NCBI GenBank assembly: GCA_001599815.1
Contig: BCIA01000001.1
Span: forward strand, 2,608,934 to 2,672,933
Reading direction: 5' to 3'
Length of the DNA stretch: 64,000 nucleotides
Source of the DNA: Furcasterigmium furcatum
Lineage: Eukaryota; Ascomycota; Sordariomycetes; Glomerellales; Plectosphaerellaceae
In this document: positions 12,720 to 23,222 of the stretch, one piece after another
Layout: each line of letters opens with the position of its first letter
Position numbering within the stretch: position 1 is the first letter of the stretch
Program-made: the position numbers and the translations under genes
Notes under the pieces: model-generated
Database searches by the model: none
Seen by the model: only the letters and a program-made list of their open reading frames with translations
Told to the model about the DNA's origin: nothing

Positions 12720-14109
12720 CCCAAGCGCCTGCCTTCCAGCCCTCGAACCGCGCACCCTGCGTCCTTCCCTGCTCCACCGCCCGCTGTTCGCTCGTTCCTG
12801 CTCCTTTTTTCCTTCCTTGTGCATCGCCGCCTCTCGTCGTTTTCCCTCCTTCAACCCTCTCCTCCCCCTCTCCCTTCTCCCCTCCTTACCGCAGCACTGG
12901 TTCGCGCGAAGCTGTTTGTCGCCGTCGCCGTCGTCGTTTCTAGAAAGGGACAAGCCAGCCAAAGCTCAAGATCGCTCGCCCTCGCTTTCTCTTTTCCCCC
13001 CAACGGGCTCATTCCCTCTACGCCTGGAAAGTACTCCCACCTTTAATCCAGCATCCGCCGCCCAACCGACAACCACCAAGCAGCAACTTTCAATCGCGAC
13101 AGCATCAAGCCAGTAACTTCATCAGACCGACAACAAGCATCGCACCCAAAGAAATACACCCAGAAAACAAACCAAATACCACCATCTTTAATCAACTGTA
13201 CTCTACTTCTTCGACCTGTCGACTCTTTCTTCACCCAACACACTTGAACCTCTTGGCCCGAGGAGCCGAGTAATCCACCACCTGCACGCGCTGCTATCAC
13301 CACACGGAAAGAATTTCCATCGCGACTTGCTGCGACGAAAGAGTCAAGCCTCCTTGTCCTCCTTGTCACGCCGCCAGTTCCGTCCCGACGACAAAGCCAC
13401 CCGTCGCCCTTGCAGCAACAGTCATCCTTTGACCCGCTTGGTTGCCACCTCCAGGTATCCTCGTAAGCACACAGTCACTTGCCTCGACAAAACTCCTGCC
13501 TCCGCCTCAGGTTCCTTCCTGCTCGACCTCAACTTGTTGTTGTCGATTCGGTCTTTCAGCCCACGGTCATTCCATCGTTCACTTTACTCGTCAGAGATCT
13601 CGGCATCTCTTAATACTTCTCCCAGCCAACTCTCCCGCCTCCTAGCAACCACGCCACCAACGCCGTATTCGCCTTTCGTACCAAACTCTTAACGGATTTT
13701 TGGATCTCGGTTTTTTCCCCTTTTTTTGGCAAGTCCGTCTCGACACGAACCAACTCCTCGCCGACCACCTACGAATCTGGCACGAGGTAGACGCTCGTCT
13801 CCGAGGCGCACAAGGAACGTCACCAGATATCTCTCATCGATAGCCGGTCTTCTTCTCTGCCACCGACACGCGACCGTAATACCTCTTCCCAAGGTTTCTC
13901 CTTTCGCATCCTCTCTCGAGATTATCCTTCTTTTAATTCGCCGACCCGGTGTCCAGCATTCTGCGTCTGGTCACCTCCGTACATTCATTCATTCTCGTAC
14001 CAAATTGCCCGCCATACATCTAATTCGAGCTGGGCACTCGGATTCCAACCACAATATCGGCCAGCCGATACATCACACATTCGAGACTCTCCATAGACAC
14101 ACCTGAGCA
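12720..14109 (+). other. long pyrimidine-rich leader/promoter of the Gln-rich gene
   Basis: About 1.3 kb immediately before ATG 14110 is dominated by C/T runs on the plus strand (strongest around 12770-12900 and 13500-13740), with ACAACC/AACC stretches typical of fungal 5' leaders. No convincing coding frame is present. The region may contain leader introns and short upstream frames; I could not fix the transcription start. Confidence 0.5.
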
Positions 14110-15861
14110 ATGGACGCAGGCGGTCTCGCTCAAATGAACTCAAACACCTTCGGCCAAGTGCCCGGCTCCGGCCTCGCCTCTCGCCGTGGCGGCCAGAACC
14201 TCAAGCCCCTCTCCCTCGGTGGCACCCCCATGCCCCAGGACAACGGCGCTCCCACCCCTCGCACCAGCCGCTCTCATCTTCTTGCGGGTCTTAGAACCGC
14301 TCCTAAGACGGCTACTGCCATCTCTTTCTCCAACTCATCCCAGAACATGCCGTCGCCTACTGCTCAGAGCTTTGCTGCGAACCGCAACAACGCCTACAGC
14401 CAGAACCAGAGCATCTACGACAATGGTCCCAAGACGGCCATGCCCAAGTACAACCAGCAGCAACAGACCTACAACCCCATGATCCAGCAGCAGCAGCAAC
14501 AGCAGCAGCAGCAACAACAACTGCTTCTGCAGCAACAACAGCAGCAGCAGCAGTTCACCATGGAGCAGGTGCTTGCGCCTCCCGAGATTCGCGTTGAGGA
14601 CCAGGATCAGATGGACCCCCAGATGTACGCTCAGCTGGTTGCCACCAATCTCTATCTTGCCCAGCAGCAGCGAGCTCTTCAGCAGGAGCTCTACAACCTT
14701 CAGGCGGCTGCTCAACAGGTCCAGAATCTCAGCCTCTCCGGCAACCAGCAGCAGATCCAGCAGCAGCAGCTTGCCATGTACCAGCAGCAGCAGCGTGTTC
14801 AGACGATGCAGCAGTCGATGCTCGGTATCATGGGTCAGCAGGCGCAGCAACAGGCACAGCAGCAGGCACAGCAGCAGGCGCAGCAGCAAGTCTACGCCTA
14901 CATGGACCCCGTTACTGGCCAGACGAAGTACTACGTTGACCCCAATGCTGCTCAGCAATCCTACGTTGATCAGCAACTTGCTCAGATGTACGGTATTCAG
15001 CAGCAGTCCCACGGCCCTCCTCGCGTTCAGGTTTCCCCGCCTGCCGAGAGCAATGTGCTGCCCTTCCGCACAACCTCACCTCCCAAGCGCAACGAGTCGC
15101 CCATCGACGTAGCACCTCTGCCTCCTCCCTCTGCCAACGCCTTCCGCCGCGGACATAAGAAGATCGCGTCCTTGGCCATGCCGAAGCTCAAGGAGTCGCT
15201 GACTCTGTCCAACGACGCGCCCAAGTCCGCCGGTCCCCGGACCTCGACCTTCCCAATGACCCCGCTGACTGGCAGCTACGGACCTGGTGGTGGCCGAGCT
15301 GGCGAGCACCCCGTTCGTCAGCCTAAGGGTCCTCCCTCGATTGAGGAGCTGAAGGCGAAGCCTACCACCAAGCACGAAGGCAGCAAGAACTTCTCCTTCC
15401 GCACCCGCAGGTCCGCGGTTCACAACCTCGTAAGGGCCGGAAGGGAGAGGCGCAAGGGCACCGGCAGCTCCAGCGGCAGCATGAGCCCTGTTTCGGAGAG
15501 CGCCGAGGAGTCTAGCACCCCCATCACAGACAATGAGTCCGAGTCGGGTCGCAGCGGCTCTGGTAGCCTCTCTGGCGAGGTGGACTGCCCCCCGACCATT
15601 TCGCGGTCGTCGACGAGCGGCTCGTGGGGTGCTATCGGCTCCGACAGGCCGAGCTCTCGCCAGAAGGCTCGCAAGAGCCTCGACAGCGTCAGCAGCGCGA
15701 CGTCTGGATGCGAGTCGGACAAGGAGAGCAGTTTCGCCAGCGTCTTCAAGAACTCGGCTCAGAAGGCCGGTGTTGAGATCGCCGATGGTCAGCGCAAGGC
15801 TCCCATGATGGTCCTCACAAGCGCCGAAAAGCGCAAGACCGGCCCTCTGGTCATGCCTTGA
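14110..15861 (+). CDS. glutamine-rich, low-complexity regulatory-type protein
   Basis: Intronless frame of 583 residues from ATG 14110. Residues about 1-120 are Ser/Asn/Gln-rich. Residues about 126-148 form two polyglutamine runs (12 and 8 Gln) separated by three leucines, followed by further Gln-rich segments and four AQQQ repeats near residues 245-260. After these comes a short ordered motif, YAYMDPVTGQTKYYVDP. The middle has a basic patch (RRGHKKIASLAMPKLK). Another basic segment, KNFSFRTRRSAVHNLVRAGR (about 425-445), looks like the most conserved part and could bind RNA or act as a nuclear signal. The C-terminus is Ser-rich with acidic clusters. No known catalytic domain is visible. Composition is prion-like, so a role in RNA granules or transcription is possible, but that is inference. 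Confidence 0.85.
   Translation: MDAGGLAQMNSNTFGQVPGSGLASRRGGQNLKPLSLGGTPMPQDNGAPTPRTSRSHLLAGLRTAPKTATAISFSNSSQNMPSPTAQSFAANRNNAYSQNQSIYDNGPKTAMPKYNQQQQTYNPMIQQQQQQQQQQQQLLLQQQQQQQQFTMEQVLAPPEIRVEDQDQMDPQMYAQLVATNLYLAQQQRALQQELYNLQAAAQQVQNLSLSGNQQQIQQQQLAMYQQQQRVQTMQQSMLGIMGQQAQQQAQQQAQQQAQQQVYAYMDPVTGQTKYYVDPNAAQQSYVDQQLAQMYGIQQQSHGPPRVQVSPPAESNVLPFRTTSPPKRNESPIDVAPLPPPSANAFRRGHKKIASLAMPKLKESLTLSNDAPKSAGPRTSTFPMTPLTGSYGPGGGRAGEHPVRQPKGPPSIEELKAKPTTKHEGSKNFSFRTRRSAVHNLVRAGRERRKGTGSSSGSMSPVSESAEESSTPITDNESESGRSGSGSLSGEVDCPPTISRSSTSGSWGAIGSDRPSSRQKARKSLDSVSSATSGCESDKESSFASVFKNSAQKAGVEIADGQRKAPMMVLTSAEKRKTGPLVMP
14485..14553 (+). repeat. CAG/CAA trinucleotide tract (polyglutamine)
   Basis: Twelve consecutive CAG/CAA codons (14485-14520), then three leucine codons, then eight more CAG/CAA codons (14530-14553), inside the Gln-rich gene. 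The mix of CAG and CAA interrupts pure repeats and should slow expansion. Confidence 0.95.
14842..14889 (+). repeat. four 12-nt repeats encoding AQQQ
   Basis: Four in-frame copies of a GCR-CAG-CAR-CAR unit (Ala-Gln-Gln-Gln) in tandem. In-frame copy-number change would alter protein length without a frameshift. Confidence 0.9.
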
Positions 15862-16580
15862 GGCGGCGGTGGGCCCATCTCCCGAGTACGTTAATGACGA
15901 CCATGCGCCCTCATGTCTCTCTTTTTCCAACGACCTGTTTCACGGCGGGCGAGGTAGACCCTCGTCCCGCCGGAACCAGGGTATCCACGATCGGCCCGGG
16001 ACTCATTTTCTTAAACGACTTGTTTCTGCTGTTGGCCTCTTCATTCTCGCACTTTTCGCAGCACGGTGGTGTTTTCTGTTATTGCACGGGTTTTCGGGTT
16101 GGTCGACCGACCAGCCACATTTTCTCTTCTACGACACTTCACCTTGGCGCCAGCTCGCGCTCTTGAAGTCTGTCTTTACCACCCCGCCTTGGCTCGGAAC
16201 AAGCATCGACTTGGAAGGTTGGAGGAATGGCTTGGTGAAAGATATACCACGAGAAACCAACAAGGAGTTAGAGAGGAAGACTGCTCTGTTTCGTCTGGCC
16301 TTGAAATAGGGTTGGGGGGTTTACAAATCTGCCGGGGTCGTTGATGGTCCTGGTGGGATATGGAAGGGGAGCTTGTCCCCTTGGGAGGAGACATGATCCT
16401 ATTGCATTTCTTGTGCATGACTACATTTGAGAACGCACGCGCTGCCGCGGTCAGTCGTGGGCTACTGGACTGGGATGTCTGGAGCCGCCGCCACGGTTGC
16501 GGCTGGGTGGGAGGCGTGAAATAGGTAGTCTAAGACGGCACAATAAATTGAATGCCCCAAAAATGACTTGACGCTGTGTC
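15862..16580. other. 3' flanks of two convergent genes
   Basis: Between the stop of the Gln-rich gene (plus) and the stop of the short-chain dehydrogenase (minus). Frames present (for example 15869-16309 plus) are unsupported. It probably holds the two 3' untranslated regions and polyadenylation signals. Confidence 0.5.
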
Positions 16581-17434
16581 TCATGCCGACTTGCCCGCTG
16601 CCTTCATCGCTTGGGCCAAGTCAGTGTAGGCCTTCCTCCTGTCGTTCTCGACACGTGCGAACACCTTGGCGGGGCCGACGGGAATCTCCTCCTCGCCGCC
16701 CTGTAGCGCCCGCCAGGCCTCTTCAAGGAACTCATCTAGGGGCATGCCCATCGCAGGCAGTCCCTGGGTGGTGTGCAGCTCCGTCTGCACAGCAGGGGGG
16801 ATTATCTCGACGACCTTGACGGGATTCTCATCATCTGCGAGCTGGGTGCGGAGCTGCCATGCGAGCGAGTGCAGGGCGGCCTTTGAGGCACAGTAGTTTG
16901 GGACGCGGGGGATGGGGACGAGGGCGAGGGCGGAGGACACGAGAATGAGGGCTGCCGGGGTGCCCTTTGCTGCTTGGGCGCGGAGGTGGGGGATGAGGAG
17001 GAGGGATGTGTGAAGGGGCGAGAGGTAGTTGAGGGTCAGTTCTGTTGTTGTTGCGGCGAGGGCGTCGGGGGATGGAGGGGAGGGGGAGAGGCAGGAGAGG
17101 GTGCGCTGGTGGCCGGCGTTGAGGAGGATAGCGGACAAGGAGGGGTGCGTTATTGTGAGACTGATGGGGGTCAGTTTGGTTCACTCAGGGGTAGTGGGTG
17201 GTTGAGATGTAATTACTGTGCGGTCCAGGCGGGGAGGGCGGCGAGGTCGGTGAGGTCGACGACTTCGATGGCGATCTTGGAGGGGCCGTGCTTGGCGAGG
17301 AGAACCTCGAGGCGATCACGGCGGCGGGCAGCGGCGATGACGAAGACGTTGTTGGCGATGAGGCGCTCGGCGAGGGCGAGGCCAATACCGGAGGACGCGC
17401 CAGTGACGAGGACGGTGGAGTAGGGGAAGGACAT
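16581..17434 (-). CDS. short-chain dehydrogenase/reductase (classical SDR, DltE-like)
   Basis: Two exons on the minus strand, 17434-17217 and 17160-16581, joined across a 56-nt intron, give 265 residues, the usual length for a classical SDR. The start is the ATG opening MSFPYSTVLVTGASSGIG. That stretch carries the Rossmann cofactor motif TGASSGIG (residues 11-18). An NAG motif lies at 87-89. The active-site Ser is about 148/149, with Tyr162 and Lys166 in the YCASK motif. An Arg-rich stretch after the second strand (AARRRDRL) suggests NADP(H) preference. The gene is thus a complete, cytosolic NAD(P)-dependent oxidoreductase. The substrate cannot be read from the sequence; the family acts on sugars, lipids, ketones or quinones. 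Its neighbours give no pathway clue. Confidence 0.92.
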
Positions 17435-19341
17435 TGCGCGCAGGGTTGGGAATATGGATGTTGTGAGAATGGATGTTGATGCTCGAGGGGATGGATTTTC
17501 GGGCGTAACCCCGCCTTTGGGGCCTCTCAAGATGCCAGGCCTGGTTCGGTTAGTCAAGCCTATCTATTTGTTGCATCGATGCCATTCGGTTCAAGTTCTA
17601 TACAGCCCTCCGCCGTATTTTGTTTTGTCGACGTCCAGTACCTACTCAAACACTAAATGATACATACCTACATAGGTACTAGAAGGAACATCCGTGGTCT
17701 GTCTTGAGTCCTTCCACGCGTAGCACTATATGTTTGAGTTCGGTGGGTGAAACGCCAAAGGAGGCGCGTTTCCACGTGACCGGTGCTAAGAAAGAACGTG
17801 AACAGAGACATTCTGGAATCCACCCACTTTCGCAACCTTGGAACTCATACAGAATATGACGGACGACATGATCATCCAAACAACATCCTTGGTCTGCGCA
17901 ATCCGGTCCTCAATCAAGGCGAAGCTGTCTGCCAGGGCACCAATTGGGGACGACGACGCTAAGTGGAACATGCGCGCGCGTTACTATTCTAGTCTTGTCA
18001 CCGGAGCCGAGCAGTCGCTTGTCGTCGAATCAGGCCGCTCGGTACCTGGAGGCCATTCCTGACTTGCAGCATGGATACGCGGATGCAAGTATGCCCTGGA
18101 TACGGGGGCGATGACAACTGAGCACTGCAGCAGACACCGCCGCCGGCCGCGAGCTACCAGGGAAGCTGTTGAGTCTCCGTCAACTATGATGCAACTGTTG
18201 CGCAGAAGCTCACGAGAATCCGGCTGCCGACAAAGGAGACTTTTGCGTTGGGGTCGCTCGACGGAGGCTGACGATGCTGACTCCAGAGCGGGCACCATGC
18301 CTAAGCTCGGCGCTGCCGTCACGATCGGCCGAGAAAGTCGCCAAGACGCTCCGCGAATAGCACCGACATCATGGTTAAGGCTTACCACCCGATGAGTCGC
18401 CTCTGTTACAGCGTCCGTCTATGGACTCGCCCCGGACCTTTATCCCAGATAGTCGGGAGCCGGCTGCACGCTGATGATGGACGGTGGTGGTTGTCAGCAG
18501 TGCCAATGTCCTGCCACTCTCAGCCCTGTCGCCAACGCATCAAGCGCTGACATGATCTCGCCGTTTCATCCAATGGCGTCACTACCTGCTCAGACAGACG
18601 AGCCCAATCTCCTGGGTGTGGCGGCTCACTCTTGACCGCGAGCTTCCGGTTAACGTTTGGTCATCTTTCAACGGCTGCCGCGATGCTCACAACCCCACGT
18701 GAACACCACAGGCCAACGGCTAACCACCCACACGTCTTTGTGCTCGCTACCACTCCGTCAATGTGTGGCCCAGAAGTTTAACCTTAGGGACACCTCGGAC
18801 TTCGACTTGATCGACGAGGGCCAGCATCTCTTGGGGCACCGCCTTCGTTGATCAACCAGCTGGCGCTCCATTCAAGTCCATTGGACCGCCCCGAAATACT
18901 TCAATTTCAGGGCATAAGCAAAGGGAAATTTTGTTTCATTCCGTGCGCTTCAGCGCTGCGGTCAGGTCAAAGTACACCGCGCGCTTGCTGCATGTGAATA
19001 TGAGGCTCCATCGTGAGAGTTGGCCAGGCCGCTTGGGGACCGGCGTGGAAGAAGACATGTTGTCTGACCACCGCCCTCCCGACCCCAGACCAAAACCAGG
19101 GGGCTCGACCTTGTACGCCCTACCCACCACATCTGTAGAGTCCTCGGAATCCTGCGAATGGCGGCCGGTCCTACCGATCTGCAGGGTACATTCCAAGCCG
19201 CCCACAGTACATAGCCAGGTCCGCGGATATCCATCATGCATGCACCAGCGTCATTGGGGTTGTTGACTGCGGTCATAGCCTACCGCCCCGGCGGACCCTG
19301 CTCGCGTCAGGCATGGACGACTTTGGTGGCCAGTCTCTGCC
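17435..19341. other. gene-free stretch between divergent genes
   Basis: About 1.9 kb between the SDR start (minus) and the multicopper oxidase promoter (plus). Short frames are present on both strands, but none has domain or codon support. Confidence 0.5.
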
Positions 19342-19348
19342 TATATAG
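19342..19348 (+). promoter_or_regulatory. TATA box of the multicopper oxidase gene
   Basis: TATATAG lies about 100 bases before ATG 19448, a normal spacing for a fungal TATA element with a short leader. Confidence 0.55.
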
Positions 19349-19447
19349 GAACGGGCACCGGGCACCCGTCCTGCAGTTGTTCGTTGCTTGAGAGGCAACC
19401 TTGAACCAGATCAACATCGATACCTCCAACCGGGCTCGATCTCCGTC

Positions 19448-21351
19448 ATGCTACCATCTCTTCTTCTTCTTCCCCTGGCGGCATGGGGAGGCGCCGCCAA
19501 GAAGTGTGCCAAAGTCTTCGACCTCACCCTGACCTGGGAGACTCATGCCCCTAATGGACGAGAACGAGAGATGATCCTGGTGAACGGTCAGTTTCCCGGG
19601 CCTTCCCTGGACATCAACGAAGGTGACCAGGTCGAGGTCAATGTCCACAACGAGCTGCCCTTCAACACGTCTGTTCACTTCCACGGTATGCCGGCTCCGG
19701 ACTTCTCTCCCCCTTGCCTCCTTGCACACCTCTGATCATCTAGGCATCGAAATGCTTCACACCCCCTGGTCCGATGGCGTGGCTGGCCTGACGCAGCGCC
19801 CTATCCAACCCGGCTCTTCCTTCAAATACAAGTGGACGGCTACCCAGCACGGCAGCCACTGGTACCACGCTCATCTGCGGGGGCAGATCGAAGATGGCCT
19901 CTACGGACCTATTCGTATCCAACCTCGCAAGGACCGTCAGAAGCCCTTCAGCCTCATCTCAAGCGACGCCGCCACCATCCACGCCATGGAGAAGGCCGAG
20001 AAAAAGACCGAGCCCGTGGTGCTCGCCGACTTCCGGCACATGTCCTCCAAGGAGGTGCTCGATGTCGCCTTCGAGGCTAACATGGAGTTGACCTGCTACG
20101 ACTCCTTCTTGATCAACGGCAAGGGCAAGGCGAGGTGTCGCAGCGCGGAAGAAATCGAGTCACTCCTGGGCGAGGAGCAGAAGCACATCCTGGGACTCGT
20201 CGGGCTGAATATGACAGACAAGGCGTGAGTGAAACCCTGGCATTGGGAGAACACCGGGCTGACAAGGTGTGATTAGATGCCTGCCTGCCGAGTTCATCGC
20301 GATGGGTGTCGGCAATCCCACGCTCATCCCCGAGGATGTGTACCACAACTGCCAGGAATCTGACGGTGGCCAAGCCGTCATCAGCCTGGAGAAGAGCTGC
20401 GGCAGCAAGGACAGCTGGGTCTCTCTCGACCTCATCGGCACCTTCAACTTCATGACGGCCATGGTCTCTATCGACGACCTGCCCATGTGGGTGTACGCTG
20501 TGGACGGCGAATATATTCTCCCTCAGAAGGTGCACGCCATTCCGATCACCAACGGGGACCGATACTCCGTCCTTGTGTCGGCGGACAAGGTCGGCGACTT
20601 CACCCTTCGCGTCGCCTCCCTCGCCCCGCCTCAGATCCTCAGCGAGTATGCCACCATTTCCATCCGCGAAAAAGGCCGCCCTGAGCTCCCGCCCACGACC
20701 GAGACGCCGACGCCTTACATCCTCGACAATGGCGCTCCTACATCTCCCGATGTCGTCTTCTTCAACCAGGCTATCGCTAAGCCCTACCCGCCATCCCCTA
20801 TCCCCAAGAAGGCAGACGCGTTCCACCACCTTGTCATGCGCACCCTGGGATCCTCTCTCCTCTGGACCGTCAACGGCAGCGCCCTCCTCTCTACCGACCA
20901 AGAATACGACCACCCCCTGCTCTTCTATCCTCCCGAGCCCAAGGCGGACAACATCACAATTAGCACCAAGTACGACGACTGGGTCGACATCGTCTTCGAG
21001 GCAGGCGAGGCCCCCATGCCGCCGCACCCGATGCACAAGCACGGCAACAAGATGTACCTCATCGGGGCGGGCCAGGGCAGCTTCGAGTGGCCATCCGTCG
21101 CCGAGGCCGCGGCCGCGAAGCCCGAGCTGTTCAACCTCGTCGACCCCCCGAGGCGGGATGCCTTTGCCACCCCCGGCGCGAACGAAGGGCCGGCGTGGAT
21201 GGCCGTGAGGTACCACGTCGAGAACCCCGGCCCGTGGCTGCTGCACTGCCATATCCAGAACCACATGTCGGGCGGCATGTCGATGGTCATCCTGGACGGA
21301 GTTGATCAGTGGCCGGAGGTGCCCGAGGAGTATCTGAACTATGAGGGCTAA
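19448..21351 (+). CDS. secreted multicopper oxidase, ascomycete laccase/ascorbate-oxidase-like
   Basis: Exons 19448-19685, 19744-20224 and 20277-21351 (introns 58 and 52 nt) give 597 residues. MLPSLLLLPLAAWGGAA is a clear signal peptide. All four copper-binding segments are present: HFHG (residues 77-80), HWYHAH (118-123), HPMHKHG (490-496) and HCHIQNHMSGGM (563-574). The protein should therefore hold one type-1 copper and a type-2/type-3 trinuclear centre, oxidising a substrate while reducing oxygen to water outside the cell. The type-1 axial position is Met574, as in ascorbate oxidase, where most asco-laccases have Leu; family knowledge suggests a lower redox potential. It could act on phenols, pigments or metals; substrate is unknown. 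The gene converges on a cerato-platanin gene 228 bp away. Confidence 0.93.
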
Positions 21352-21579
21352 TAATTTGCATGCACCGGGCGTTGAAGGTGTTGTTTGGTGATGGGCTTGT
21401 CGGATTCAGAAACAATTTGCACGAATAGTGTAATAGGGAATGCAGTCCCGGCAATTTTGTATTATCTGCCTATGCGCCACGGATACATAAATCATAATGT
21501 CCCTACAGGTGCGCCGGATGGGTGCATCCCTTGTCATACCTGTCATAAAGCCGACGCTGTACTATCTCGTCCGTCATCG

Positions 21580-22123
21580 TTAGAGGGCAGGCAGCCCGCA
21601 CTCGGAGACGTCGACCTGCGTCGCCTCGGCCTCCACACGCCCCAGCTGAACGGCATGTCCGTTAGTGAGGGTGTTCATGGCGTCCAGGGCGATGTTGAAG
21701 CCGCTCGCCGAGTGGTCGACGGCAAGCACGCGGATGGTGCGGCCGTTGTAGACGAGGCGCCAGCACGAACCGCACTACGATGGTTGTCAGCACTGGTCCT
21801 GGCGTGAGAAAGGGGGCTGCTTACGTTGGGGGAGTTCCAGCCGCCAACGGCCTCGACGCCGCCGATGTAGGGGAAGTTGGCGACGTCGGCCTGGACGTTC
21901 CAGTCCCGGGAGGTAATGAGGCCGTTTTCGCCGTCGGAGCAGCTGACGGCGGTGAGGGGGCGGGAGCCGTCGTCGTAGCCGATGTCGTAGGAGACTAGGT
22001 AAAGTAGTCGGTGTTAATCAACAGATGCAGAGGGCATGTGGTGAGAGAGGGGGGGGAGGTACCCGAGGCGGCGGTGGCGGCAGCCACGGCGGAGAGAGTG
22101 GTCAGGAGGGCGGAGAGCTGCAT
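21580..22123 (-). CDS. cerato-platanin family small secreted protein
   Basis: Three exons on the minus strand, 22123-22063, 21994-21825 and 21774-21580 (introns 68 and 50 nt), encode 141 residues. Residues 1-19 are a signal peptide (MQLSALL and an Ala-rich core). The mature part starts VSYD and keeps the family landmarks: AVSCSDG, FPYIGG, GWNSPNCGSCW, the hydrophobic DHSASGFNIALDAMN block and a C-terminal CGL. Four cysteines (39, 78, 81, 136) match the two conserved disulfides. Members fold as a double-psi beta barrel, bind chitin oligomers, loosen cell-wall material, and are sensed by plants as elicitors. They occur in pathogens, Trichoderma-type symbionts and saprotrophs, so presence does not define lifestyle. 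The family assignment is firm; the ecological role is not readable. Confidence 0.95.
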
Positions 22124-22233
22124 GATGGGATGCGAGATTGATTAAGATGTATTGATGGCGGTCAAGATGGCTGGATGCCGTGTCTGAGGTGGATTGCGCT
22201 TGTTCCAGCAACGAGATCTCTGAGATGTCGTTC

Positions 22234-22241
22234 CTTTAATA
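22234..22241 (-). promoter_or_regulatory. TATA-like element of the cerato-platanin gene
   Basis: On the minus strand a TATTAAAG sequence lies about 110 bases before the ATG at 22123. Spacing suits a TATA element of a strongly expressed secreted-protein gene. Assigned on sequence and spacing only. Confidence 0.3.
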
Positions 22242-23222
22242 CTCGACGATGGGTCTATTTTCAGAGAATACGAACGCCCGGCGGAGCCTCCCTCTCGTGG
22301 TTCCGTCGCAGGGCAATGCCTCGTCGACGGGACCACCGCCGACTGTCGTGGCATGTCCGTAGTCGCCGACGGGGGACGTCGAGGATCCCAAGGACCGGAA
22401 ACTAAGGTGCGGCTCTCTCGGCAGCGGCACTTGCAACGCTGCCCCAGGTTACGCCGGCTCGTATTGAGGCGTCGATCACCCAGATAGCGGGGAGGTGACA
22501 GGTCATCTCAGCTAAGTACGGAAGGCCAGGGGTGGCCGGTCGACAGCTTGAAGCGATGTTGGGTTGAGCTGTTGGCAGTTGGCAGGCAAGCAGGGACCAT
22601 TTATGGATGTGCTTCCCTCGGGACTGGGGCAAGGCTAATGCGCTGCGACACGAGGCGATGGATCGCGGGAGTATGTACCTCGGTATCTTTTTAAGGTGTG
22701 AGTAGCATCGATGCGCAGGAGGAGTTGGATAAGGTGAGATCGAGTTTAATGGTGGGGCCCCTTTTGCTAGCTTCAGGGCGCCTTGGCCACTGCCCTTAGT
22801 GAGCGCCGGCCGTGCGTCACAATGTCGTCAACACCAGTCGCAACTTCTAGGGAGGTGCTAGGCCCTACGAGTAAGGAAGGTAGTGGGCTGCCTTCCATCC
22901 TTGCACACTAGCAGACTCATCGATCACCAGGGCCTAGGCAGCCCGCCGATATTGTGCGGGTTTGCCCATCGGGGGCGAAACCTGGCCTGGACCGGGCCTT
23001 ATTCGACCGCTCATCTTTGAGCCACCTCAAACACCTCCATCTTTTGCATCAATCTGCGCGAATTCACGGCCTCTACGCTTCATATTCCCAGCGAATACCC
23101 CCCCCTCCACCTGGAAACCAACAAACCGTTCGCCCTCGACTCTGTCCGGAAGCCTACTACTTCTTCTCCTGGCGTGCCGCTCCCCGGTTGGAAGAGGCCC
23201 CCCCGGCCCAGCGGCGGCGTCC
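22242..23222. other. shared upstream region of divergent cerato-platanin and histidine kinase genes
   Basis: About 1 kb between two divergent starts. It has no supported coding frame. The part before 23223 is C-rich with CACCTCC-type runs that look like a transcribed leader. Confidence 0.45.

Noticed and set aside
12651..13692. Several 90-130-codon plus frames before the Gln-rich gene
   Set aside because: They are translations of CT-rich leader (Ser/Pro/Leu/Phe) in shifting frames, without splice-supported continuity to ATG 14110.
15076..15930. 284-codon minus-strand frame
   Set aside because: Antisense of the Gln-rich gene; no start context or domain.
20113..21264. 383-codon open frame on the minus strand
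   Set aside because: It is the antisense shadow of the GC3-rich multicopper oxidase exon; composition is Arg/Val/Gly/Asp-heavy and has no domain.
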